Below are positions 39,163-48,113 of a stretch of 64,000 bases of DNA, in pieces. The stretch is from Streptomyces sp. Je 1-369 (GTDB lineage: Bacteria; Actinomycetota; Actinomycetes; Streptomycetales; Streptomycetaceae). The notes beneath the pieces were generated by a model. It saw only the letters and a list, made by a program, of their open reading frames with translations. It was not told the DNA's origin and searched no databases. The stretch is taken from positions 1,145,448-1,209,447 of the forward strand of contig NZ_CP101750.1 in NCBI RefSeq assembly GCF_026810505.1, given 5' to 3'. The translations under genes were made by a program, and so were the position numbers. Position 1 is the stretch's first letter. Each line of letters begins with the position of its first letter.

Positions 39163-39651
39163 GTGGCCGTACGCCGGGACATGCGCAAGGTCACCGACGC
39201 CGAACGCGCCGAGATCATCCGCCTGCACGGTGAGGGCAAGGGCCGCAACGAGATCGCCCGCCTCATCGGCCGCGCCCCACGCACCGTCAGCATCGTGTGC
39301 GGCGAGGAGGGACTCGTCTTCGACGTCACCATGACCGAGGAAGCCACCCGCCACCGCGTCGCCCAACTCGCCGACCGCCGCGCCATGCTCGCCGAAGCCC
39401 TCCAGGACGATGCCGAGCGGCTGAGCGCCCAACTGTGGGAGCCCTCGACCGTCTTCCGTATCGGCGGCTCCTCGAACTCGTACACCGAGCGCAAGGTCGA
39501 CGAGCCCCCGGCTGACGCGAAGAAGGACCTGATGGCGTCGGCCGGCATCGCCATCGAGAAGAGCCTGAAGCTCGTTCCCCCGGAGCGCGAGGACACCGAG
39601 GGCCTGGCGGCCGTCGACAAATGGCTGAGGGGAATGATCGGCGGCGAGTAG
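39163..39651 (+). CDS. Terminase small subunit
   Basis: 162 aa from the GTG at 39163 (GGAGGTG). The N-terminal HTH, VTDAERAEIIRLHGEGKGRNEIARLIGRAPRTVSIVC, should bind the packaging site. The middle helices give oligomerisation. Start of the late operon, 9 bp before the large subunit. Confidence 0.8.
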   Translation: MAVRRDMRKVTDAERAEIIRLHGEGKGRNEIARLIGRAPRTVSIVCGEEGLVFDVTMTEEATRHRVAQLADRRAMLAEALQDDAERLSAQLWEPSTVFRIGGSSNSYTERKVDEPPADAKKDLMASAGIAIEKSLKLVPPEREDTEGLAAVDKWLRGMIGGE

Positions 39652-39660
39652 GGGGCGGCG

Positions 39661-40956
39661 ATGTTCAAGCCCCTGGCCGGGAAGTCCCTGCGCGCGACGC
39701 AGCTGGCGGCCGCGCGCGGGAATCTGTGGGAGGGCGCGGTCCGCTCGGGCAAGACGATCGGGTCGATCATGGTGTGGCTGCGGTACATCCGCACCGGCCC
39801 GCCCGGCGCCCTGCTCATGGTCGGCAAGACCGAGCGGACGCTGAAGCGGAACATCATCGACGTCATCGAGCAGATGGTCGGCAAGAAGCGCTGCGTCTAC
39901 CGGGCCGGTGCGGGCGAGGTCGTGATCTTCGGCCGCACGATCTACGTGGCTGGGGCGAACGATGAGAAGGCCGTCGACAAGATCAAGGGGTTGACCCTCG
40001 CGGGCGCGTACTGCGACGAGGTGACCACGTACCCCGAGACGTTCTTCCAGATGCTGGAGACCCGCCTCAGCGTCGCCGGGGCGCAGTGGTTCGCCACGAC
40101 CAACCCCGAGGGCCCGAACCACTGGCTGAAGAAGCAGTACCTCGACCGCGCCCGCCTGCACCTGCGCCGCGACGGAACCCTGGTGGAGACGCAAGACCCG
40201 GACGCCCTCGACCTGGCCCGGTTCTCGTTCACGCTGGACGACAACCCCACCCTGCCGGCCGACTACGTGGCCTCGTTGCGGCGGTCGCATCAGGGGCTGT
40301 TCTTCCGCCGGTACATCCTCGGCGAGTGGTGCCTGGCCGAGGGCGTCATCTACGACGCGTTCGACGAGGCGAAGCATGTCGTCGACCTGGTCCCGGAGAT
40401 CTCCCGGTGGATGTGCGTGGGCCTGGACTACGGCACCGTCAACCCGTTCGCCGCCCTGCTCATCGGGATCGGCACGGACGACCGGCTGTACGTGGCTAGC
40501 GAGTACCGGCACGACTCACGGGTCGCGCGCAGGCAGATGACCGACGCGCAGTACAGCGTCGGGGTGCGCCGCTGGCTGGCGAACTACGAACACCGCGGGC
40601 AGAAGGGCGTCCAGCCTTCCTGGATCTTCGTGGACCCGTCGGCGGCGAGCTTCATGACGCAGCTGTGGGCGGACGGAGTGCCCGGGGTGGCGAAGGCCAA
40701 CAACGACGTGAAGGACGGCATCCGAAGCGTCAGCACGGCGTTCGGCGAGGACGTCCTGTCCATCCACCGCTCGTGCACGGGCCTCCTCCAGGAGTTGCCC
40801 TCGTACGTGTGGGACGAGAAGGCGTCCGCGAAGGGCGAGGACAAGCCGCTGAAGGTCGACGACCACAGCGTGGACGGACTGCGGTACGGGCTGCACAGCT
40901 CGGTGCATGAGTGGCGGCACCTGCTGCCGGTGACATCCCTGGAGGTGGCTGCGTGA
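39661..40956 (+). CDS. Terminase large subunit (PBSX-like)
   Basis: 431 aa. ATPase: Walker A GAVRSGKT (residues about 25-32), Walker B LAGAYCDEV, and the coupling motif ATTNPEGP. C-terminal RNase H-like nuclease: CVGLDYGTVNPFAAL (first Asp) and later EDKPLKVDDHSVDGLRYGLHS (C-terminal Asp pair). Length is normal for the Terminase_3/PBSX family. It cuts and pumps phage DNA into the prohead. Confidence 0.93.
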   Translation: MFKPLAGKSLRATQLAAARGNLWEGAVRSGKTIGSIMVWLRYIRTGPPGALLMVGKTERTLKRNIIDVIEQMVGKKRCVYRAGAGEVVIFGRTIYVAGANDEKAVDKIKGLTLAGAYCDEVTTYPETFFQMLETRLSVAGAQWFATTNPEGPNHWLKKQYLDRARLHLRRDGTLVETQDPDALDLARFSFTLDDNPTLPADYVASLRRSHQGLFFRRYILGEWCLAEGVIYDAFDEAKHVVDLVPEISRWMCVGLDYGTVNPFAALLIGIGTDDRLYVASEYRHDSRVARRQMTDAQYSVGVRRWLANYEHRGQKGVQPSWIFVDPSAASFMTQLWADGVPGVAKANNDVKDGIRSVSTAFGEDVLSIHRSCTGLLQELPSYVWDEKASAKGEDKPLKVDDHSVDGLRYGLHSSVHEWRHLLPVTSLEVAA

Positions 40957-41186
40957 TGGCGGCAACTGTGTCGATTCCCGTGTACCTGAGCATCGGCGGC
41001 GGCTCCACCGTGGAGATCGGAACCATCGAGCTCACCGCGGACTCGCGCGGCGTCATCACGCTGACCGCGTTCGACATCTCGGCCGCGTTGCGTGAGACGG
41101 CCGACGCCATGGACGAAGCAGCACGAGCACGCGAGGCCGAGCAGCAGAACACCGACGAGGGGGTGGACGATGCCGCTCCCGAGTAA
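40956..41186 (+). CDS. Small protein between terminase and portal
   Basis: 76 aa from the ATG at 40956, overlapping the terminase stop. TVSIPVYLSIGGGSTVEIGTIELTADSRGVITLTAFDISAALRETADAMDEAARAREAEQ. Short beta then helix. Common in this position in actinophages, function unknown. Its 3' end overlaps the portal start. Confidence 0.6.
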   Translation: MAATVSIPVYLSIGGGSTVEIGTIELTADSRGVITLTAFDISAALRETADAMDEAARAREAEQQNTDEGVDDAAPE

Positions 41187-42744
41187 GGGCATCGCCTGGC
41201 CGCCCGTCCACCCCGCGGTGCGGGCCGACATGGCGGACTGGTCTGCCTGGCTCGCCGCGAACCCGGACAGGCTCGCCTACCGCTACCTCAACCGGCACCG
41301 CGACAACGCGCGCTTCGGGCCCGCCGAGAACCGGCCGAGCCAGTACCGCGGCGGCGTCGTCGGCCGCGTGTCCCGCTGGTTCTGGGGTGAGCCGACCCCC
41401 CTCGGCGAGAAGCGCGCCAACCTCCTCATGCCGCTCGCCCGGGACATCGCCCGCACCTCCTCCGACCTCCTGTACTCCGAGCCGCCTGCCCTGAAGGTCG
41501 ACCACACGGCCACCCAGGAGGTCCTCGAAGAGCTCCTGAACACCGGTCTCAAGCGCACCCTGATCGCCGCGGGCGAGACCGGGGCCGCGCTCGGCGGCTC
41601 CTACCTGCGGATCGTGTGGGACGACGACGTCAGCCCCCTGCCGTGGATCAGCCGCGTCCGGGCCGACTGCGCCGTCCCTGAGTTTGTGCACGGCGAGCGC
41701 CTGCGCGCGGTGACGTTCTGGACGGTCCTGGAGGTCGACGGTCAGCGCGTCGTCCGCCACCTGGAGCGCCACGAGCCGGGTGTCATCCTGCACGGCGTGT
41801 ACGAGGGCACCGAGGACAACCTCGGCAAGCCCCGCGGCTTGGACGAGTTCACGGCCACGAAGGGCCTCCTGCCCGTGCGGCAGCTCCCCGTCGGCATGGA
41901 GCGGCGGATCCTCGCCTCGTACGTCCCGAACACCATGGACGCCCCCGACTGGATCGACATCCCCGGCGCCGCAGGCCTCGGCACGTCGGACTTCCAGGGC
42001 GCGGAGACGTTCCTGTCGGCGATCGACGAGACGTACACGTCGTGGATGCGGGACATCCGTCTGGCCAAGGCGCGGATCATCGTGCCGTCCGGGTACCTCC
42101 AGTCCAACGGGCCTGGTGATGGGGCGCTGTGGCAGGACCGCGAGGTGTACGCGGCAATGAACATCCCGCCCACCGCGGACCAGTCCATCACGGTGAACCA
42201 GTTCGCGATCCGGCACGAGGAGCATCGGGCCACGATCGAGGAGTTCGCGGGCAAGGTCATCCGCAACGCGGGCTACTCCGGCGGAACGTTCGGGGACGAC
42301 GGTGACGGCGCCGCGGTGACCGCCACGGAGATCAAGGCGAGAACGGCGCGGAGTATGACCACCCGCGCCCGTAAGGCGGAGCTTTCCGTCCCGGGCATCG
42401 CGGACATCACCGAGTCGTGGCTCATGCTCCTCGCCTCGCCCATGTTCCCTGGCGCCCCAACCGTCCAGGTCGAGCGGCCGCGAGTTGAGTTCCAGGACTC
42501 GGTGCAGGACGACATCAAGACCCTCGCCGAGACCGCCGAGTTGCTGCGCCGTGCCGAGGCCGCGTCCACGGAGACCCTCGTTGGCCTCACCCGGCCCGAC
42601 CTTGACGAGACCGCGCAGCGCGAAGAGGTCGACCGGATCCTGAAGGAGTCCGGCCGCGACGTCGCCGATCCGGCCCTTACCGGGGCCGAGGGTGAGGGGG
42701 TGCCGCATGCCGGTTTCCCCAGCGATGGCGGAGGACTTGGCTAG
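41170..42744 (+). CDS. Portal protein (SPP1 Gp6-like)
   Basis: 524 aa from the ATG at 41170. Features of portal proteins: the N-terminal WLAANPDRLAYRYLNRH, a segment LLMPLARDIARTSSDLLYSEPPAL, the central QLPVGMERRILASYVPNTM and the late stem region VTATEIKARTARSMTTRARKAEL. The dodecameric ring is the DNA gateway and terminase docking site. Overlaps the minor capsid gene by 38 bp. Confidence 0.88.
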   Translation: MPLPSKGIAWPPVHPAVRADMADWSAWLAANPDRLAYRYLNRHRDNARFGPAENRPSQYRGGVVGRVSRWFWGEPTPLGEKRANLLMPLARDIARTSSDLLYSEPPALKVDHTATQEVLEELLNTGLKRTLIAAGETGAALGGSYLRIVWDDDVSPLPWISRVRADCAVPEFVHGERLRAVTFWTVLEVDGQRVVRHLERHEPGVILHGVYEGTEDNLGKPRGLDEFTATKGLLPVRQLPVGMERRILASYVPNTMDAPDWIDIPGAAGLGTSDFQGAETFLSAIDETYTSWMRDIRLAKARIIVPSGYLQSNGPGDGALWQDREVYAAMNIPPTADQSITVNQFAIRHEEHRATIEEFAGKVIRNAGYSGGTFGDDGDGAAVTATEIKARTARSMTTRARKAELSVPGIADITESWLMLLASPMFPGAPTVQVERPRVEFQDSVQDDIKTLAETAELLRRAEAASTETLVGLTRPDLDETAQREEVDRILKESGRDVADPALTGAEGEGVPHAGFPSDGGGLG

Positions 42745-43843
42745 TGAGGTCGTCCGGCTCTACGAGGACGCCGAGGGCGCTCTCCTGGAGCGCCTCGCTA
42801 AAGCCCTGGAGGCGGACCTTGAGTCGCCGCGGTGGGCGGAGCTGAAGCTCGCCGCGATCGGGAACCTGCGGACGGCAGTCGAGGCGGTCACCGAAGCGCT
42901 CCAGGCCGACACGGACGGCAAGGTCCGCGAGGCCCTCGTCGAGGCGTACAACCGCGGTCGGCAGGCGGCTGTCGCCGAGCTCGGTGCGCTGGACATCGGC
43001 CGTGAGCTCGTCGCTCGCCGCACCCTTCCGGGCGCGCCCGCGGTGGACCGGCTGGCGGCGTCGCTCGCGCAGGACACGCGCCCGCTGTACGTGCGCATCA
43101 CGCGCGCGGTGGTGGACGCGTTCCGGTCGATCGTGGGCCGCGCGTCGGGCGGGTTGCTGCTCGGCGCTATGACGCGGCGGCAGGCCTCGCAGCGGGCCCT
43201 CGATCAGTTCGCGGCCCGCGGCATCACCGGGTTTGTCGACAAAGCCGGGCGTTCCTGGGACATGGCCTCGTATGCCGAGATGGCGGTCCGGTCAGTTACC
43301 GCACGGGCGGCGATCGAGGGGCACACGGATGCCCTCGCGGAGATCGGGGTGGGCCTGGTCATCGTCTCCGACGCGCCGCTGGAGTGCCCGCTGTGCGCGC
43401 AGTGGGAGGGCGAGGTGCTGGATCTGTCCGGCGAAGCGGGTCCGCACACGGTCGTGGCCGAGCACACGGTGCAGCCTGGCGGTTGGCTCGCGCCGACGCG
43501 GACGGTCGTGGTGCACGTGGCCGGGTCGCTCGTCGAGGCCCGCTCGAAGGGCCTGTTCCATCCGAACTGCCGCCACAGCTTGGCCGCGTACCTGCCCGGA
43601 GTGACGACGCGGCCGCCGCATCACGCGACGCCCGGCACGACGTACGAGGACACCCAGCGGCAGCGACAGATCGAGCGGCACATCCGCCGCTGGAAACGCG
43701 CGCAGGCCGTCGCCATGGATGACGCAGCACGCCGCCGTGCCAGCGCATTCGTGCGCAAGTGGCAGGCTGCGCAGCGCGAGCATGTGGAAGCCCATGACGA
43801 CCTACGGCGCAAGCCGCAGCGTGAGCAGCTAGGCGCTCGCTGA
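42707..43843 (+). CDS. Minor capsid protein (phage_min_cap2 / MuF-type)
   Basis: 378 aa from the ATG at 42707. It contains QASQRALDQFAARGITGFVDKAGRSWDMASYAEMAVRSVTARAA, VSDAPLECPLCAQWEGEVL and KGLFHPNCRHSLAAYLPG, the Cys/His features of PF06152 and MuF proteins. Likely a head protein near the portal, possibly ejected with DNA. Basic C-terminus. Confidence 0.85.
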   Translation: MPVSPAMAEDLASEVVRLYEDAEGALLERLAKALEADLESPRWAELKLAAIGNLRTAVEAVTEALQADTDGKVREALVEAYNRGRQAAVAELGALDIGRELVARRTLPGAPAVDRLAASLAQDTRPLYVRITRAVVDAFRSIVGRASGGLLLGAMTRRQASQRALDQFAARGITGFVDKAGRSWDMASYAEMAVRSVTARAAIEGHTDALAEIGVGLVIVSDAPLECPLCAQWEGEVLDLSGEAGPHTVVAEHTVQPGGWLAPTRTVVVHVAGSLVEARSKGLFHPNCRHSLAAYLPGVTTRPPHHATPGTTYEDTQRQRQIERHIRRWKRAQAVAMDDAARRRASAFVRKWQAAQREHVEAHDDLRRKPQREQLGAR

Positions 43844-44029
43844 CTACGCCTCCTCGGCAGCGTCCTCGGCATCTGAAACTTGTTCAGGCGTGCAGTGTCC
43901 GTCGCACTTCTGCCCCATAGCCCGGCCGATCACCTCGCCATCGGCGTCCACCGTGTAGCGGGCGTACCGAGTCTGTTCGCAACTCGGGCAGGTTCCATCA
44001 GGCTTCCACTGATCCCGGATATCGCTCAT
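43844..44029 (-). CDS. Small zinc-ribbon-like protein inverted within the late operon
   Basis: 61 aa from the ATG at 44029. MSDIRDQWKPDGTCPSCEQTRYARYTVDADGEVIGRAMGQKCDGHCTPEQ: CxxC and CxxxC pairs. The strand is opposite to the surrounding structural genes, directly 3' of the minor capsid gene, which is typical of an inserted cargo gene. Its upstream region is the hairpin array. Confidence 0.6.
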   Translation of the reverse strand: MSDIRDQWKPDGTCPSCEQTRYARYTVDADGEVIGRAMGQKCDGHCTPEQVSDAEDAAEEA

Positions 44030-44076
44030 CTCTCGAAGGTAGGGCGATGGGCGCGCGGCGTCACGACTCTGGCTTC

Positions 44077-44211
44077 GGCCCGCCTGGTGCGGGCCGGGAA
44101 CACCGATCCGCCTGGTGCGGGTCACTCCTGAAGGCCCGCCAGGCGCGGGCCATCTGCACATCCCTCGGGCACGCCAGGCGCGGCCCGCCCCCAAGCTCGC
44201 CAGGCGCGGGC
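44077..44211. repeat. Five regularly spaced mini-hairpins
   Basis: Units of the form GGCCCGC-loop-GCGGGCC start at 44077, 44105, 44133, 44167 and 44195. Loops are CTGGT in the first two and CAGGC in the last three, beginning at 44084, 44112, 44140, 44175 and 44201. Some stems use G-T pairs or a bulge. The array fills the gap between the inverted small gene and the scaffold gene. Confidence 0.7.
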
Positions 44212-44233
44212 GACATATGCCCCGGAGGGCACG

Positions 44234-45037
44234 ATGCCGAAGAAGACCCTGCCCCGATACCGACTCGCAGGCGCCGGATGGGCACACCCCTACGGTGCTG
44301 CCCCATTCTCCCCGTTCCTGTACGCGGACGGAGGGGACGGCGACGGCTCCGGATCCGACAACGGCGACGGCAGCGGTGACGGCCAACACGGCTCGGGAGG
44401 TGACGGCGGCTCCGGTGACGGAGACGGCGGCGGCTCGAGTGCTGGCTCCGGCAAGGGCACCGACACCGGGCAGGGCAAGAGCGGTAAGGACGGCGACGAC
44501 CTCGCCGCCACGGTTAGGCGTCTGGAGAAGGAACTCGCCGAGGCCCGCAAGGACGCGGGCAAGGCCCGCACCGACGCCAAGAAGCAGGCGGCCGACGACG
44601 CGGTCTCAGCGCTCACGCAGCAGCTCGGCAAGGCGCTCGGGTTCGTCAAGGACGACACCCCGCCGGACCCGAAGGCACTCGCCGACGCCATCGCGCAGAA
44701 GGACACCACGATCACCCAGAAGGACTCGGTGATCCGCGCAAAGGACGTCGAGCTCGCGGTGTGGACGCGGGCCGACAAGCTCCAGGCCCGCGCGGGCGCG
44801 CTGCTCGACTCGCGTTCTTTCGTCGCCAAGCTCGCCGAGCTCGACCCCTCCGAGAAGGGCTTCACGACCGCCCTCGACACCGCGATCAAGGAAGCGGTGA
44901 AGGAGAACGCCGCGTTCGCAGTCCCCGCCGCGGCGGGGAAGAGCGGCGGCGACCTCTCCGGCGGTACCGGCGAAGGCGCGGCAAAGAAGCGTGCCGGATC
45001 GCTCGCGGGAGCGGTCCAAACCCACTACGGAAACTGA
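44234..45037 (+). CDS. Capsid scaffolding protein
   Basis: 267 aa. N-terminal Gly/Asp/Ser-rich segment (residues 32-85) and a long coiled coil (AATVRRLEKELAEARKDAGKARTDAKKQ, about 90-115), then acidic-helical sequence and a basic C-terminus (AKKRAGSLAGAVQTHYG) likely to contact the capsid. Position directly before the capsid gene, and composition, are typical of scaffolds. Confidence 0.8.
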   Translation: MPKKTLPRYRLAGAGWAHPYGAAPFSPFLYADGGDGDGSGSDNGDGSGDGQHGSGGDGGSGDGDGGGSSAGSGKGTDTGQGKSGKDGDDLAATVRRLEKELAEARKDAGKARTDAKKQAADDAVSALTQQLGKALGFVKDDTPPDPKALADAIAQKDTTITQKDSVIRAKDVELAVWTRADKLQARAGALLDSRSFVAKLAELDPSEKGFTTALDTAIKEAVKENAAFAVPAAAGKSGGDLSGGTGEGAAKKRAGSLAGAVQTHYGN

Positions 45038-45052
45038 CATCAGGAGTACCCC

Positions 45053-46117
45053 ATGCCCGTGACGCTCGCTCAGGCGCAGCTCAACACCCAGGCGGACATC
45101 GACTTCGCCGTCATCGACAACCTCCGGCGTAACAGCTGGCTGTTCAACAACTTCGTGTGGGACGACACGGCGACCCCGGGCACTGGCGACAGCTCGCTGA
45201 CCTACGGCTACACCCGGCTCCTGGCGCCGTCTTCGGTGTCGTTCCGCCGGTTCAACGAGGAGTACGTCCCCAACCAGGCCACCCGCGAGCGTAAGAGCGT
45301 GGAACTCCACCCGCTCGGCGGCGCGTTCACCGTCGACCGCAAGCTGGCTCGGCTCGGCCCCGCCGCCTCGAACGAGATCAGCTTCCAGCTCGCGCAGAAG
45401 CTCACGAGCATGCGGACCCGCTTCCAGCAGGAACTCATCCTCGGTGACACCGCGGTCGATGACGCGGGTTTCGACGGCCTCGACAAGGCCCTCACCGGGC
45501 AAACCACGGAGTACCTGCCACTCGCCGAGGGGGTGGCGATCGGCTACCTCGACTGGTCTCCGGCCACGGTCAACAGCGAGGACATCGCCATGAGCGCGTT
45601 CGACGCGTTCGACGACTTCCTCTCTCGGATCATGGGCTCGCAGACCGGATCCGGCGACACCGGCGCCGACGGCTCCGTCCCTCCGGGCGTCAAGGCGATC
45701 CTCGGCAACACCAAGTCCATCGCCCGCATCAAGGCCCTGGCCCGGCGCGCATCCCAGTTCACGTCGGAGCGCAACGACCTCGGAGTCCTCGTCGAGCGCT
45801 ACGGCGACTGGGCACTCGTCGACCTCGGCGACCGCGCCGACGGCTCCGCCCCGATCATCCCGATCCGCTCGGCGGACACCGACGGCGGCGGCGCGGGCGG
45901 CACCATCACCGGCCTCACCGACATCTACGCGGTGTCGCTCGGCCTGGACGCCTTCCACGGCGCCTCGATGGCCAGCGCCCCGCTCGTCGAGACCTACCTG
46001 CCCGACTTCACCCAGCCCGGCGCCGTCAAGAGCGGCGAGGTCGAGATGGGCCCGGTTGCGGCTGTCCTGCGCAACACGAAGTCCTGCGGCGTCCTGCGCA
46101 ACGTGAAGGTGCGATGA
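45053..46117 (+). CDS. Major capsid protein
   Basis: 354 aa. MPVTLAQAQLNTQADIDFAVIDNLRRNSWLFNNFVWDD is the N-arm. Then VNQATRER-type spine helix sequence: FQLAQKLTSMRTRFQQELILGD. C-terminal domain with GVKAILGNTKSIARIKALARRASQFT and IPIRSADTDGGG. It fits an HK97-fold capsid of an actinophage. Strong AGGAG Shine-Dalgarno. Confidence 0.87.
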   Translation: MPVTLAQAQLNTQADIDFAVIDNLRRNSWLFNNFVWDDTATPGTGDSSLTYGYTRLLAPSSVSFRRFNEEYVPNQATRERKSVELHPLGGAFTVDRKLARLGPAASNEISFQLAQKLTSMRTRFQQELILGDTAVDDAGFDGLDKALTGQTTEYLPLAEGVAIGYLDWSPATVNSEDIAMSAFDAFDDFLSRIMGSQTGSGDTGADGSVPPGVKAILGNTKSIARIKALARRASQFTSERNDLGVLVERYGDWALVDLGDRADGSAPIIPIRSADTDGGGAGGTITGLTDIYAVSLGLDAFHGASMASAPLVETYLPDFTQPGAVKSGEVEMGPVAAVLRNTKSCGVLRNVKVR

Positions 46118-46611
46118 CCATGAACAAGTTCCGGATCGAGGCCCCCGTCCGCTCCTACACGGGCGAGTCCGTTGGCGTCTCCTTCACCAAGGGCACCGGC
46201 TACGTCGACGACTCGACGAAGGAAGGCCGCGCGGCCATCGAGTACTTCCGCCGGCAGGCCTACGGCATCTTCCCCGCCGACGAGGCCACCGAGGAGGACA
46301 CCGAAGCCACCTCCAGCCCCGAGACTGACGAGGCGCTGACCAACCTCGGCCACGGCTCCGCCCCCTCGGTCGGCCTCGGCATCGGCACCCCCGAGCAGCA
46401 GCCGCCCGTCACCCCCGTCGACTTCGACCCGTCCAAGCGCAGCCAGGACGAGGTGATCGCCTACCTCGACATGGCCGACGACGACGAGGTGCAGCGCGTC
46501 AAGGCCGCCGAGGCCGCGGGCAAGGACCGCAAGCAGATCGCCGCCTACGAGCGGAAGACCACCCCCGTGCCGCAAAAGAGCGGGGACGACGCGAAGGGAC
46601 AGTCGGCATGA
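46114..46611 (+). CDS. Head-associated protein of unknown role
   Basis: 165 aa, ATG overlapping the capsid stop by 4 bp (alternative ATG at 46120). FRIEAPVRSYTGESVGVSFTKGTGYVDDSTKEGRAAIEYFRRQAYGIFP then an acidic linker and VDFDPSKRSQDEVIAYLDMADDDEVQRVKAAEAAGKDRKQIAAYERK. The last part resembles a small helical domain in head-fibre or connector genes. Probably a decoration or head protein. Confidence 0.6.
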   Translation: MTMNKFRIEAPVRSYTGESVGVSFTKGTGYVDDSTKEGRAAIEYFRRQAYGIFPADEATEEDTEATSSPETDEALTNLGHGSAPSVGLGIGTPEQQPPVTPVDFDPSKRSQDEVIAYLDMADDDEVQRVKAAEAAGKDRKQIAAYERKTTPVPQKSGDDAKGQSA

Positions 46612-47174
46612 CGCTCCTCGGCACGTTCAAGGGGAACCCCCGCAACGACCTCGGCTGGCTCAACTCCGCCGGCCGCCCTGATCCGGACGTCACCTTCCAC
46701 CGGGCGAACCTGCCCCGCGTGGGTCTGGACGACGTCCCCGCCGCGGCGACCGGCGTCATGTGCTCCGTCGCGATCTACCTCCAGGACGGCGACCTCGTCA
46801 GCAACCTGACGTTCGTCAGTGCGGGTACGGCTGGTGGCACGCTGACGAACCAGATCGCCATGCTGTACAACGGGGCGGGCGCCCTGATGGCGCAGTCGGC
46901 GGACAAGACGTCCGAGGCGTGGGCGGCGGATACGGCGAAGGTGTTCGCGCTGGCGTCGGCGCAGCGGATCACTAAGTCGGGCATCTACTACGCGGGCCTG
47001 TCGATCGCTGCGTCCACGGTGCCCACCCTGGTTGGTTCGGTCGGTGCGAAGCCGGTGCTGACCGGCGAGGGCAACCTGTCTCAGACGTCCGGCTCTGGCA
47101 TCGGCGCGACAGCCCCGACGACGATCGCCACGCCCGCGTTCAAGCGGCACGTGCCGCTCGTCATCGCGACCTGA
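46608..47174 (+). CDS. Head decoration or fibre-like structural protein
   Basis: 188 aa. Gly/Ala/Thr-rich and beta-patterned (FHRANLPRVGLDDVPAAATGVMCSVAIYLQDGDLVSNLTFVSAGTAGGTLTNQIAMLYN). It has the composition of a virion surface protein. Sequence similarity of style with the next gene suggests two related surface components. Confidence 0.6.
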   Translation: MTLLGTFKGNPRNDLGWLNSAGRPDPDVTFHRANLPRVGLDDVPAAATGVMCSVAIYLQDGDLVSNLTFVSAGTAGGTLTNQIAMLYNGAGALMAQSADKTSEAWAADTAKVFALASAQRITKSGIYYAGLSIAASTVPTLVGSVGAKPVLTGEGNLSQTSGSGIGATAPTTIATPAFKRHVPLVIAT

Positions 47175-47186
47175 TCGGAGATCGTG

Positions 47187-47696
47187 ATGCCTGTATCGAG
47201 TGCGCTGTCGATGGCAGCGACGATCGGCCAGACCAAGGCCCTGGATCTGACCACGGTGGCGGACCCGCTGCAGTTCCGGCGGGCCGTGAACCTCACGGAC
47301 GGCACCGCCGCGGGCAAGGCAGACCGGGTGTTCCACGACCGGCGCACGCTCGCCGCGTCGGGTACGGAGGACCTCGACCTCGCGGGGGTACTCCTCGACG
47401 CGTTCGGCGCGGCGATCACCTTCGCCCGGGTCAAGGGCATCTACATCAGCGCGGCCGCCGCGAACACGAACAACGTGATCGTCGGGGCGGCTTCGGCGAC
47501 CCAGTGGGCCACGCTGCTCAATGCGGCTGGCACGGTGACCCTGCGGCCGGGCGCGACGTTCGGGGCGATGGCGGGGCAGGCGGACGCCACGGCGTACGCG
47601 GTCACCGCTGGTACCGGGGACCTGTTGAAGGTCGCCAACTCCGGGGCCGGGTCGAGCGTCACGTACGACATCGTCATCGTCGGCGCGAGCGCATAG
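47187..47696 (+). CDS. Structural protein of surface type
   Basis: 169 aa from the ATG at 47187 (GGAG seven bases upstream; a GTG at 47184 is also possible). LTDGTAAGKADRVFHDRRTLAASGTEDLDLAGVLLDAFGAAITFARVKGIYISAAAANTNNVIVGAASATQW, beta-rich. It resembles capsid-stabilising or fibre proteins placed between capsid and connector genes in actinophages. Confidence 0.6.
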   Translation: MPVSSALSMAATIGQTKALDLTTVADPLQFRRAVNLTDGTAAGKADRVFHDRRTLAASGTEDLDLAGVLLDAFGAAITFARVKGIYISAAAANTNNVIVGAASATQWATLLNAAGTVTLRPGATFGAMAGQADATAYAVTAGTGDLLKVANSGAGSSVTYDIVIVGASA

Positions 47697-47705
47697 GAGG
47701 CTGCC

Positions 47706-48113
47706 GTGGGCAGGGTGTACGCCACGACCGCCGAGTTGGAGGCGTTCACCGGGCAGCCCGCCCCGGCGAACGCTCCCCGGCTGCTGGCACGGGCCTCACG
47801 GCTCGTGTCAGCCGCCACCAAGGCCGCGATCTACGACACCGACCCGGCGGGCTACCCGACCGACACGGACATCCGCGCGGCGTTCCGTGACGCCACCTGC
47901 GCGCAGGTCGCGGAGTGGGCGAAGAGGGACGCGGCCGGGTCTGGGGAGAGCGACGACGTCGTGGCGGGCCCGTGGACGTCGGTCAGTGCGGGTGGGCTGT
48001 CGTTCTCTCGGCCGTCGGCGCCGACGACGTCGGCCGACGACACGACCTTGACCCCCGAGGCCTTGGAGATCCTCGCGGATCTGGACCTGTGTCAGGTGGT
48101 GTGGTCGGCATGA
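47706..48113 (+). CDS. Head-tail connector (adaptor)
   Basis: 135 aa from the GTG at 47706. YATTAELEAFTGQPAPANAPRLLARASRLVSAATKAAIYDTDPAGYPTDTDIRAAFRDATCAQVAEWAKRDA matches the HK97 gp6-like adaptor pattern (helical, YATxxELxxxTG start). It binds the portal. Confidence 0.8.
   Translation: MGRVYATTAELEAFTGQPAPANAPRLLARASRLVSAATKAAIYDTDPAGYPTDTDIRAAFRDATCAQVAEWAKRDAAGSGESDDVVAGPWTSVSAGGLSFSRPSAPTTSADDTTLTPEALEILADLDLCQVVWSA

Noticed and set aside
44077..44211. CRISPR-like repeat array
   Set aside because: Units are about 19 bp with gaps of only about 7-16 bp, the spacing is unequal, two loop types occur, and no cas genes are nearby. It is treated as a hairpin array.
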